From the NCBI GenBank assembly GCA_902792555.1, contig CADAZW010000021.1:1-59442 (forward strand): a DNA stretch of 59,442 bases. Direction: 5' to 3'. Positions within the stretch are counted from its first letter, which is position 1. The number at the start of each line of letters is the position of its first letter. The notes under the pieces were generated by a model. The model did not search any database. It saw nothing but the letters and a program-made list of their open reading frames with translations, and had not been told where the DNA came from. The DNA is from an uncultured Bacteroidales bacterium (GTDB taxonomy: Bacteria; Bacteroidota; Bacteroidia; Bacteroidales; Bacteroidaceae). A program made the position numbers and the translations under genes. Of the stretch, positions 1-6,743 are shown in pieces.

Positions 1-387
1 TTTTGCGTGATCATTGCCTAAGTTTAATCTAATCCCGTTCAAAAGAGTTTTAATCCCGTGGAAAAATAAACTAATCCCGTGAAGAAAGATTTTAATCCCG
101 TGGAACTGGCGTTTTCCACGGGATTAGATTTCGTTTCAAGGCTTTTAGATTTCGTTTCAAGGCTTTTAGTTTTGATTTCCACGGGACCAAATTACCCTGC
201 ATATTAAATCGTCTGTTTTTCAACTCTCTAACCGAAACAATGCAGGAATGTATGCAAAAAACATTTTATTTTTTATAGGCAATGACACAGATGTTGGCAC
301 AGAGAGAGCATGACTATTTCGCAGAGACCGTAATCTGTGCCAACTGCTATATTGTTGCCTTAATTTTTCAATTTTATTCATAGATCA
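1..387. repeat. 21-bp-period array A and gene-free left edge
   Basis: TAATCCCGT starts at 30, 51, 72 and 93, exactly 21 bp apart. The reverse complement ACGGGATTA follows at 118, with weaker units in register at 139 and 160 and ACGGGA again at 181. The two central units share the same 21-bp text (ATTTCG, CAAGGC, TTTTAG). The rest of the spacer has an 11-bp inverted repeat at 293-303/334-344, just upstream of the first gene. No gene is visible before 388. Confidence 0.85.
293..344. promoter_or_regulatory. 11-bp perfect inverted repeat upstream of the coiled-coil gene
   Basis: GTTGGCACAGA (293-303) and TCTGTGCCAAC (334-344) are perfectly complementary around a 30-nt spacer. The second arm ends 43 bp before the ATG at 388. 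It could be an operator or an mRNA hairpin; the sequence does not decide which. Confidence 0.5.
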
Positions 388-1257
388 ATGGAAGAACAGA
401 GAGATTACATTGCTGAAGCAAAGCGAATTGCAGAAGAAATTAAAGCCACAGAAGAACATATTATGGAGTTATACCGTGAGGAGAAATCCCAGGAGAAGCA
501 CGTGGAAGATTTGAAGGTGCAATACAAGGAAGTCTTCATCAAGGCTAACCTTGACCGTCTCGCTGCTTTTAAGGAAGAGTGCAAAAAACGTTGTGGCAAA
601 GCGAACGAGCAAGTGCAACTGCTGGAAAACGAGAAACATGTGTTACGCCTCCAGCTTAAGAAAGAGATAGACGGTCGCACCTTCAATGACAAGGTGCAGG
701 AGATTTCAAAGAAGTGCAAGAAGATCCGTAAGCTGTACGATACATACTACAACAATTCCATTGCTGATATGGTGGGTATTACCGGTTATGACAGCGACAT
801 TATCCGCGATTTCATCTTCGGCTCCTGGAAAGACAATGCTGAATCAAAGAAAGAGGTGACTATCGAAAATGCGTTTAACCATAGACTGGAGATTCTTGCC
901 GACCCGGCTGACTTCTCTCAGAAGATAACACATTTCAGCGCTGGCGGCCTCGGCGCCTGTGTTTATAATAAGGATGTGACAGTAGCAGAACTTGTACGCT
1001 GCTGGGAATATGATGAGTTCAAGTTCGTTTGTCCCGAATCAGGAGAAACTGCCTTCATCTACCAGTTTGCAGGTCATGTTGGTTCTGGCAGGTATTGGGA
1101 GCTGACCGCCTACTGCCCCGGGAATGGCAAACATTTGCATTATGGAAGCAAGGATGCAAATCCCGTCAGTGTCGGTTGGTCGACACTGAAAGGTATAGCA
1201 GACCCTGTAAGTAGGCAGATACAGAACATCAAGAAAAAAAACGAGTCAGGCAAATAA
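388..1257 (+). CDS. Coiled-coil protein of unknown function
   Basis: This 289-aa protein is not one I recognise. Roughly residues 5-125 are rich in Glu, Lys, Gln and Arg with heptad-like spacing and should form a long coiled coil. The C-terminal part (about 200-270) is globular, with a Cys/His/Trp-containing stretch (FVCPESGE, ELTAYCPGNGKHLHYG) that could bind metal. There is no signal peptide or membrane segment, so it is probably cytoplasmic. It is monocistronic, preceded by an 11-bp inverted repeat that could be an operator, and followed by a hairpin terminator shared with the convergent 157-aa gene. The ATG at 388 is the only sensible start. No function can be assigned. Confidence 0.7.
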   Translation: MEEQRDYIAEAKRIAEEIKATEEHIMELYREEKSQEKHVEDLKVQYKEVFIKANLDRLAAFKEECKKRCGKANEQVQLLENEKHVLRLQLKKEIDGRTFNDKVQEISKKCKKIRKLYDTYYNNSIADMVGITGYDSDIIRDFIFGSWKDNAESKKEVTIENAFNHRLEILADPADFSQKITHFSAGGLGACVYNKDVTVAELVRCWEYDEFKFVCPESGETAFIYQFAGHVGSGRYWELTAYCPGNGKHLHYGSKDANPVSVGWSTLKGIADPVSRQIQNIKKKNESGK

Positions 1258-1418
1258 CGAATAACAGAAAGGCAATAGCATAGAAGTTGACCCAACTTTT
1301 TAATAATTCCTTGGAATCCTCGTGATTTCGAGGAACTAATTTGGGAATGACCAAGCAAAAGACCCGGTGTATCTCTGCCTGAGGTATTTTGATTAGTCTT
1401 AATATATTATAAACATAC

Positions 1419-1450
1419 AAAAAGCGGCCATAATGGGTCGCTTTAATTTT
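1419..1450. terminator. Bidirectional hairpin terminator
   Basis: An AAAGCGgCC arm pairs with GGgtCGCTTT around a short AT loop, with A-rich and T-rich flanks. It separates two convergent genes (coiled-coil protein on +, 157-aa protein on -). Confidence 0.55.
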
Positions 1451-1916
1451 GACTATGATATAGATGTTGCCCCAAATTTTCCCCCAAATAATGTTTTAAA
1501 CATCTACCCACACACTCATTAATAAGTTGTTGCAATCTGTAATAAGTTAAACTTTCAGAGAAAGTATTGTAGCATTTAATAGCAGTGATAAAGACATCCC
1601 CACCAATTGAAACGATATAATCTACATTCCATTGGGTATTGCCACGATTACCTCTTCTCCTTTTGATAATTCTCGTAAGTTGTGAACGATTATTCACAAA
1701 TCTTTCAATTTCTTGCCTTTGCAATACACTTTTGAATTTTATTGTCCCTGACGAGCCTGATTTCATCAAGATTGGGTTGCAATGTTGATTTATTTGGCAT
1801 TCAACTTCCCATCTTCGTGTTTCTGCTTCATCAATGTTATAATGACAAGTCCTCATCAAGAACTCCACGTATTCATCTAATTTTAATGTTACGCTACTAC
1901 TTACATATATTGTCAT
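1443..1916 (-). CDS. Hypothetical protein, second gene of an overlapping pair
   Basis: A 157-aa protein of unknown family. It is mixed alpha/beta in look, with a basic central patch (RIIKRRRGNRGN at about 83-94) that could contact nucleic acid, and no signal peptide. Its ATG overlaps the stop of the upstream 57-aa gene (ATGA), so the two are translationally coupled. The pair is much more AT-rich than the metabolic genes of the window, which suggests acquisition. A small acidic first gene followed by a larger basic second gene is the layout of toxin-antitoxin modules, but I see no diagnostic toxin motif, so this is only a hypothesis. Confidence 0.6.
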   Translation of the reverse strand: MTIYVSSSVTLKLDEYVEFLMRTCHYNIDEAETRRWEVECQINQHCNPILMKSGSSGTIKFKSVLQRQEIERFVNNRSQLTRIIKRRRGNRGNTQWNVDYIVSIGGDVFITAIKCYNTFSESLTYYRLQQLINECVGRCLKHYLGENLGQHLYHSQN

Positions 1917-2086
1917 CTTTTATAGTTCCGTATTTTTTCACTCATCTTATTCATAAATTCCTCAAAAGGAATTGCATTAAGACGAGATACAAGTTCTTCC
2001 GTACTCATACCACCTCTTGCCTTAAATTCTTCTGTAATCAAATCAACTTCCCGCTGTTCTAATTCTGTTAATACAACTTTATCCAT
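1913..2086 (-). CDS. Small acidic protein (57 aa), first gene of an overlapping pair
   Basis: This short frame reads MDKVVLTELEQREVD at its start and ends NKMSEKIRNYKR. It is rich in Glu and mostly helical in appearance. The stop TGA (1913-1915) overlaps the ATG of the downstream 157-aa gene in an ATGA junction, the strongest sign that it is translated. Size, acidity and position resemble an antitoxin or small adaptor, but no DNA-binding motif is obvious. Family unknown. Confidence 0.55.
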   Translation of the reverse strand: MDKVVLTELEQREVDLITEEFKARGGMSTEELVSRLNAIPFEEFMNKMSEKIRNYKR

Positions 2087-2246
2087 AAACTATTTTCGAT
2101 TAAGAGTTCTTATTAATAAACACATTTTCACCACAAAATACAACAGACGTCTGACATTATTACTCTTTAGCTATGGCTATGACCAGGCGAATGGACCGGC
2201 TACTCACGGCCTAGAGGGGGCAAGCTAACGAATAGAGGAGGGGCGC

Positions 2247-2762
2247 CTAGAGTATCAGTTCATAGATGCTGATTGAGAGACTGCGCAATGAGGCCTTTAG
2301 CTCCCCCAAGGGAGTTGAAGGCTTTTTCCATTCTTCGAAACGATAAGCCGAGAGCTTGATGTCCAGGCCATACTCCCTCTTTAACCTCCGGCATACCTTC
2401 CTGAAATAATACCCATGCTGGAACAAGCTCGTTTGACGATGCATTATCTCATCGACGTAAAGATGCACCATCTCATGAATGATGATATTGTCGAGTTCCT
2501 CTTCAACCCACTCTTCTTTGTGTACTATCAGGGGCTTTTTGACAATATAAATAACAGGGGGATATTTTCTCGTACCGCTTAGATAAAGGCCTAGGCCGAA
2601 CGTTTCATCTGCAGCCCTCATGTCACATGGCGGCAGGATGCCGTCAAAATATTTCTCATTGAAATACCCGAACTTGCTCTGGAGATAACTGCTTGTAATC
2701 CTTCTCATTTCAGTAATTATATTGGGGTTGCGCCCATAAACATTGTTGGCTTTTCGTGTCAA
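2247..2762 (-). CDS. SprT-like zinc metalloprotease domain protein (paralogue 1)
   Basis: This 171-aa protein has a SprT-like zincin fold. The active-site helix contains H96-E97-M-V-H100 and the third ligand is probably H116 in FQHGYYFRKVC, followed by the RLKREYGL segment common to the four paralogues here. The N-terminal FNEKYFDGILPPC matches the family's entry motif. SprT/Spartan proteins act on DNA-protein crosslinks in other organisms; whether these small bacterial versions do is not known. It lies 20 bp downstream of paralogue 2 on the same strand and is probably cotranscribed. The next two paralogues are on the other strand. Confidence 0.8.
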   Translation of the reverse strand: MTRKANNVYGRNPNIITEMRRITSSYLQSKFGYFNEKYFDGILPPCDMRAADETFGLGLYLSGTRKYPPVIYIVKKPLIVHKEEWVEEELDNIIIHEMVHLYVDEIMHRQTSLFQHGYYFRKVCRRLKREYGLDIKLSAYRFEEWKKPSTPLGELKASLRSLSISIYELIL

Positions 2763-2782
2763 ACCGCCCCCGGCTTAAAGGC

Positions 2783-3205
2783 TCAATAGAATATCTGCGT
2801 GAAGAACCAAGAGATTCTAGGCGCGTTCTTTGTTTTCCTGAATCCACGGCAATCTACTTTCTCAGAGATATTCAGACCGTGCTCCCTGTTGAACTTGCCT
2901 GACATCTCCTTAAAGGCATCGCCATGCGTCAGCCCGTTGTCTATGTGCTTGTGGGCAAGGAAGTAATGGATCATCTCGTGAATGATCACATTCTTCAAGG
3001 CTTCCTCCTCCCAATCGTAATATACGGAGATGTCCAGCCTCTGGCCTCTCAGCCGGCGTCTGCCGACAATCTTATTGCAACTGAAATAGCCACAGGTGGT
3101 ATAGGATTTCAACAGGCCGAACCTGGGCAGGGGCAGTTCGCTATTGAAATACTCCTCGTTGTATTCCCTAAATTTCTGTTCTATTATCTGCTCTGTTACT
3201 TCCAT
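2783..3205 (-). CDS. SprT-like zinc metalloprotease domain protein (paralogue 2)
   Basis: A 140-aa SprT-like zincin with H76-E77-M-I-H80 and a third His at 94 (GLTHGDAFKE), then KFNREHGL. The protein begins directly with the family motif (EQKFREYNEEYFNSELP), so the ATG at 3205 is a good start. A TACCTTTG -7 box lies only about 8 bp upstream, so the transcript may begin at or next to the start codon. It is the first gene of a leftward pair with paralogue 1. The C-terminus is basic and lacks the Cys residues of long SprT proteins. Confidence 0.8.
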   Translation of the reverse strand: MEVTEQIIEQKFREYNEEYFNSELPLPRFGLLKSYTTCGYFSCNKIVGRRRLRGQRLDISVYYDWEEEALKNVIIHEMIHYFLAHKHIDNGLTHGDAFKEMSGKFNREHGLNISEKVDCRGFRKTKNAPRISWFFTQIFY

Positions 3206-3210
3206 AGCTG

Positions 3211-3447
3211 TGCAAAGGTACAGCTACAGTATTACGCGATGAAATCTGTTATACGTTTTTCTGTGACAACTTCTATAACATTGCCGCTCCTTATGTTGTT
3301 AATATTGAAGATGAAAATGAAATGAAGGTGTCTGATGATATCATGGTCAATAACAATGAAACTACCACCCCTTCAAATAGTGGTACTTATATGGGGACTG
3401 TTACTTCGCAAGACAGCAGAACACCTTCAGCATTCTCTAATTCTTGA
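3211..3447 (+). pseudogene. Possible 5'-truncated gene remnant
   Basis: An open plus-strand frame runs from just after a TAG to the TGA at 3445-3447 and reads like real protein: CKGTATVLRDEICYTFFC, then NFYNIAAPYVVNIED, then a Thr/Ser/Asn-rich tail ending SRTPSAFSNS. No start codon precedes the well-folded part, and the first ATG (3322) would give only 41 residues. It overlaps the promoter region of SprT paralogue 2. I read it as the 3' end of a gene whose front was lost. Family unknown. Confidence 0.35.
3213..3220 (-). promoter_or_regulatory. -7 box for the SprT paralogue 2/1 pair
   Basis: CAAAGGTA on the plus strand reads TACCTTTG, a full match to TAnnTTTG. Its distance to the ATG at 3205 implies a leaderless or nearly leaderless transcript. 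Confidence 0.5.
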
Positions 3448-3629
3448 CAGAAGAGGCAAGAGGCGAGAGCCACCTCCGGACTTGGCTAAATCTCAAATCT
3501 CAAAAATCAACTCCTCTTGACTTGTGCGGCCAGGCAGATTACATTGAGCTGTTGCCGGTGACATGATATATATCGCTTCCAACAGAAAATTTTACATATA
3601 ACAGATTTCACGGGCTCAAATAGGCATGG

Positions 3630-3637
3630 TAATTTTG
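3630..3637 (+). promoter_or_regulatory. -7 box for SprT paralogue 3
   Basis: TAATTTTG matches TAnnTTTG. It overlaps the first in-frame ATG (3626) and so argues for the downstream ATG at 3659 as the true start. Confidence 0.5.
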
Positions 3638-3658
3638 CATTGCTATTCAGAAACTGGT

Positions 3659-4156
3659 ATGAAAGACAAGGATATGAACAAATCAGAGGACTGCAGGATC
3701 ATCCGTAGGGTCAAGTCATCACTGCTCCGGAAATGGTTCTGCGAATACAACGAGCAGCTGTTCGGCTCGACGCTATCGACGTGTAACATATACGTCAGGC
3801 GGTCGTCCGACGGGCTGGGCATGTTTCAGAACTCGAGAGGCAGCCACCCAGCAACTATCTACATCAATGCCATACCGGCGCGTGCAAGCCTGGAGTATTG
3901 GACCGAGGACATGCTCAGGGAGGTTCTGCTCCACGAAATGGTGCACTACTATGTGGAGGAGGTGATCGGCAGGCGCATACTGCTGTTCTGCCACGGGTAT
4001 AAGTTCCGCAAGGTATGCTATAGGCTGAGGAAGAGGTATGGCGTGCGGGTCTTTGTGTCGGGTTACAGATACAAGCCTGTTCCGTCATCGCTCGGCGGAA
4101 AGGTGCTGTGGGGCCTGGGATGGCTGAGGGAACAGGCCTACTGCCTGATAGTGTAG
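3659..4156 (+). CDS. SprT-like zinc metalloprotease domain protein (paralogue 3)
   Basis: A 165-aa SprT-like protein counted from the ATG at 3659, chosen because the promoter box lies between the upstream ATG (3626) and this one. H92-E93-M-V-H96 is the zincin motif and H112 (FCHGYKFRKVCYRLRKRYG) the probable third ligand. It is closest in layout to paralogue 1, sharing HGY.FRKVC.RL.. and the C-terminal PSSLG/PSTPLG element. It is markedly more GC-rich than paralogue 4 beside it, so the copies did not arise from one recent tandem duplication. No signal peptide. Confidence 0.8.
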   Translation: MKDKDMNKSEDCRIIRRVKSSLLRKWFCEYNEQLFGSTLSTCNIYVRRSSDGLGMFQNSRGSHPATIYINAIPARASLEYWTEDMLREVLLHEMVHYYVEEVIGRRILLFCHGYKFRKVCYRLRKRYGVRVFVSGYRYKPVPSSLGGKVLWGLGWLREQAYCLIV

Positions 4157-4171
4157 GTCAATAACCGTTGG

Positions 4172-4277
4172 TAATTGATAATTGATAATTGACAATTGAT
4201 AATTGATAATTAGCCAAGTCCGAAGAAACCACTAACCCCGTTAGGAGTCGCGAACCGAAGCAGCTGGTGGCTGCTTA
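4172..4277. repeat. TAATTGA heptamer run and a GC-hairpin element
   Basis: About six copies of a TAATTGA/CAATTGA heptamer (4172-4212) are followed by AGTCCG and a GC-rich stretch with GTCGCGAACC and an AGCAGC/GGCTGCT hairpin. Similar text recurs in other spacers of the window. Confidence 0.6.
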
Positions 4278-4316
4278 AACATATTTGCTTTTTTCAGGTC
4301 ATAGTCATATATATAT

Positions 4317-4324
4317 TATATTTG
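4317..4324 (+). promoter_or_regulatory. -7 box for SprT paralogue 4
   Basis: TATATTTG fits TAnnTTTG and lies about 50 bp before the TTG start at 4375. Confidence 0.45.
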
Positions 4325-4374
4325 CGCAGAACAGAATATTTATTACAATCACTAAAAAGGGAAGAAAATTAACA

Positions 4375-4818
4375 TTGAATGTAGATGGTACGGAACTCAC
4401 GAAAGCAGATTTAAAAGAAAGGTTTGACAAATACAATAAGATGTATTTTGATGGCAAGTTGGGTAAATGTGGGTTATATTGGATGTCTCCCAAACAAAAT
4501 AACTACGGGAAGTACGTAGACCAACCATCACCAAATGGTATAATCAGCAAAATTGGTGTTGCACGAAACACAATATGGACTGAAGAGAATCTTAGAAAGT
4601 TATTAGTCTACGAAATGATTCATATGTATATCAGGACAATAGAAGGGAAAAAGTTAGACGGCGTTATTGGTCACGGCAGGCGTTTCAGGGCACATTGCAA
4701 ACGCCTCAGAAAAGAATATGGATTGAACATACGAATTCACGGTGATTTTGGATATATAAACAAAAAACTCTACCCTAAATTATGGGATAGAGTCTTAACT
4801 TGGTTAATTAATTGGTAA
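4375..4818 (+). CDS. SprT-like protein with altered active site (paralogue 4)
   Basis: A 147-aa relative of the three neighbouring SprT-like proteins: FDKYNKMYFDGKLG near the front, HGRRFRAHCKRLRKEYGL near the back. The zincin motif is changed. Where the paralogues have HEM(V/I)H, this one has Y79-E80-M-I-H83, so the first zinc ligand is lost while the Glu, the second His and the later H100 remain. No ATG exists before the conserved core. The TTG at 4375, behind an A-rich stretch and downstream of a TAnnTTTG box, is the best start. It is AT-rich, unlike paralogue 3. It may be a catalytically dead, still-folded protein, for example a binding or regulatory subunit; decay is the alternative, but the frame is intact. 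Confidence 0.7.
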   Translation: MNVDGTELTKADLKERFDKYNKMYFDGKLGKCGLYWMSPKQNNYGKYVDQPSPNGIISKIGVARNTIWTEENLRKLLVYEMIHMYIRTIEGKKLDGVIGHGRRFRAHCKRLRKEYGLNIRIHGDFGYINKKLYPKLWDRVLTWLINW

Positions 4819-4952
4819 AACAATCTTCCATTAATAGGCATTGCCACCGCGTCTTAATATTTGTCCTCTGCGATTCGCTGCCATACCTGTCATAGGGTAG
4901 ACTTATGACTGATCGCGGAGCGCGAAAACAATAAGCAACCTAGATATTACTA

Positions 4953-5480
4953 TTAACTTGGAAGATTCCTGGGGTGGGCATCGGCTGCCAAGACTTTGCC
5001 GGAGGAAGTGTCCTTCAGGAGGACACCGACCTGCGGGAATGAGGCACGGAGCTCCAGCGCCAGCTTCATGAGTGTCTCAAGATCCACTCCTGCAACGGCA
5101 ACGGAGAGGGAGTCTTCTGCATATCGTCTGCCGCCCCCAGACATATAACGCCCCGCAAGATAATAGCCTATAGTCCAGGCTACGGGCAACGCACTCAGCC
5201 TGCTGCTGACGGCCTCCATCTCTTGGTGCAGACGGCGTGCGAGGCTGTCCTCTGACTGCCCTGCTGCATATATGTCGGTGCTGAGCACTATTATTCCACC
5301 CCCTTTGTCCGATACAACGGGATTGATTCGTTCGCCTGACGAACAGAGGCTTTCCCTGCCGTCTGCTGTCATTGCACTTGCCAAGTACCTGCCCGCCAAA
5401 TACGGTCCTCCGTCAGTACCGTTATAGATTTCATAAAGCGGTTCGCCGCCAAGACAGATTTGCTTGTTTGTGTGTTTCAT
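4953..5480 (-). CDS. Hypothetical protein with two YLAGRY motifs
   Basis: A 175-aa protein I do not recognise. YLAGRY occurs twice (about residues 27-32 and 107-112), suggesting an internal duplication of a roughly 80-residue unit. The start (KHTNKQICLGGEPLYEIYNG) has no signal peptide. The composition is Ala/Gly/Ser/Leu-rich. It stands alone between SprT paralogue 4 and the BspA-like gene. No promoter is clear. Confidence 0.55.
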   Translation of the reverse strand: MKHTNKQICLGGEPLYEIYNGTDGGPYLAGRYLASAMTADGRESLCSSGERINPVVSDKGGGIIVLSTDIYAAGQSEDSLARRLHQEMEAVSSRLSALPVAWTIGYYLAGRYMSGGGRRYAEDSLSVAVAGVDLETLMKLALELRASFPQVGVLLKDTSSGKVLAADAHPRNLPS

Positions 5481-5690
5481 CTTTATTTTCGCGCTTCGCG
5501 CTTTCGCTGCGCGGTTTACCGTTTACTGTTTATTGCGCTTCGCGCTTTGTCGTGATTCAAGAGATTTCACAATTGGACAACTTAATCTTGTTCAGTCATT
5601 AGTCCCCACTAACCGCTAAACCCTAAACCTCAAATCGCTAAATCTCAAATAATAACGGTTTTCGTTATCGTTTTCGTTAACTTGTTTTCC

Positions 5691-6002
5691 TTAACTGTCT
5701 GTCAGTCTGTCACAGCCAAAGAAGGCATATTCTCCTATCTCCTTTACTGAATTGGGGATGGTGATGCCGGTCAGGGCCGTGCAGCCGTCAAAGGTGCAGC
5801 TTTCTATCTCCGTTATCGAATCAGGGAGGGTGACACTGGTCAGGCCCTTGCAGCCAAAGAAGGCATAACTTTCGATGCGAGTCACCGAATTGGGGATAAT
5901 GATGCTTGTCAATTCAGCACAATTAGCGAAGGCTCCTTCCTCAATAACGGTTGTTCCTTCGGGGATGATACCCACTCCGTTCCTTATCTCATATTTTGCC
6001 AT
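5691..6002 (-). CDS. BspA-like leucine-rich-repeat (LRR_5) protein
   Basis: Three to four copies of the 23-residue LRR_5/BspA repeat are visible: IPNSVTRIESYAFFGCKGL, LPDSITEIESCTFDGCTAL and IPNSVKEIGEYAFFGCDRL, after a capping IPEGTTVIEEGAFANC. The family is used for surface adhesion in oral and gut Bacteroidetes, but this 103-aa copy has no signal peptide and is very short, so it may be cytoplasmic or a fragment of a longer array. An earlier ATG at 6059 overlaps a CAAAAGTA (TACTTTTG) -7 box at 6057-6064, so I place the start at the ATG at 6002 (MAKYEIRNGVG). Confidence 0.75.
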   Translation of the reverse strand: MAKYEIRNGVGIIPEGTTVIEEGAFANCAELTSIIIPNSVTRIESYAFFGCKGLTSVTLPDSITEIESCTFDGCTALTGITIPNSVKEIGEYAFFGCDRLTDS

Positions 6003-6056
6003 AGGCCAACAAGCGATTGCCTCTACATCGCGAGGTTTTATATCGTTTTTCGGGTG

Positions 6057-6064
6057 CAAAAGTA
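6057..6064 (-). promoter_or_regulatory. -7 box for the BspA-like gene
   Basis: TACTTTTG on the minus strand, a full TAnnTTTG match, about 55 bp before the ATG at 6002. Confidence 0.5.
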
Positions 6065-6561
6065 TGACGGGGATACGACATACGCGAATCTGTTATACGT
6101 TTATTTTAACGAAAACAGGTTAACGAAAACCGTTATTATTTGAGATTTGAGGTTTAGGCTAAAGCCAAGTTACTTCACGATTTGACGATTTAACCAAGTC
6201 CGGAGGAAGAACCAATAACCGTTAAACGTTAACCAAGTCCGGAGGTTGAGATAAACAAACACAAATCTGTCGTATTAAACAAATATTTTTTCAAGAATTG
6301 GAGAACAAATTCTTCAATTAATAGTCAGATCCGCGAGATCCGTTAGATCTGTGTTTTTTAACCACGGATTATTCGGATTGAACGGATAAGTATAACGATA
6401 ACAAAAACGAAAAATAATTTACAATTTCACAAGTTACAAATTACAATTTATATACAATTTGGCTATTTACGCCTAAGTTAACGAAAACAAAAACAAAAAC
6501 ACGTTTTCGTTAAATTAGTCGGATTCGTGGTCGGTAATAAAGACGAAAAATGATGAGATGC
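6065..6561. other. Gene-free AT-rich spacer
   Basis: No credible gene. It holds short recurring phrases seen elsewhere in the window: AACGAAAAC runs, two copies of CCAAGTCCGGAGG (about 6184 and 6234), and GAGATTTGAGGTTTAGG followed by GCTAAAGCC. Confidence 0.6.
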
Positions 6562-6743
6562 CTATGCATCTAGGCAACCTCGTATGGCGCTGAGGGCATC
6601 ATCGGGGAGGCGATAGCTGAGAGTGCCGTTGTCGCGGAGCTCCATAAGCAGGCGACCGAGAAGGTTGGGGCCGACGAAGGTGTCGCCCTGACGCTTGACG
6701 CCCCAGGCATCGGCATGGCGTTTGCTGAAGGAGGACTGCTGCT
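6562..6743 (-). pseudogene. Out-of-frame continuation behind the sigma/macro gene
   Basis: Directly after the stop of the sigma/macro fusion, a third minus-strand frame reads like protein (SSFSKRHADAWGVKRQ, then GDTFVGPNLLGRLLMELRD, then LSYRLPDDALSAIRGCLDA) and stops at 6562-6564. The frame opens after a TGA inside the macro domain and offers no ATG, GTG or TTG before this stretch. It could be a C-terminal extension separated by a frameshift, a gene with a non-canonical start, or a remnant. An overlapping ATG frame here is Arg/Cys/Pro-rich and looks spurious. Confidence 0.35.
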
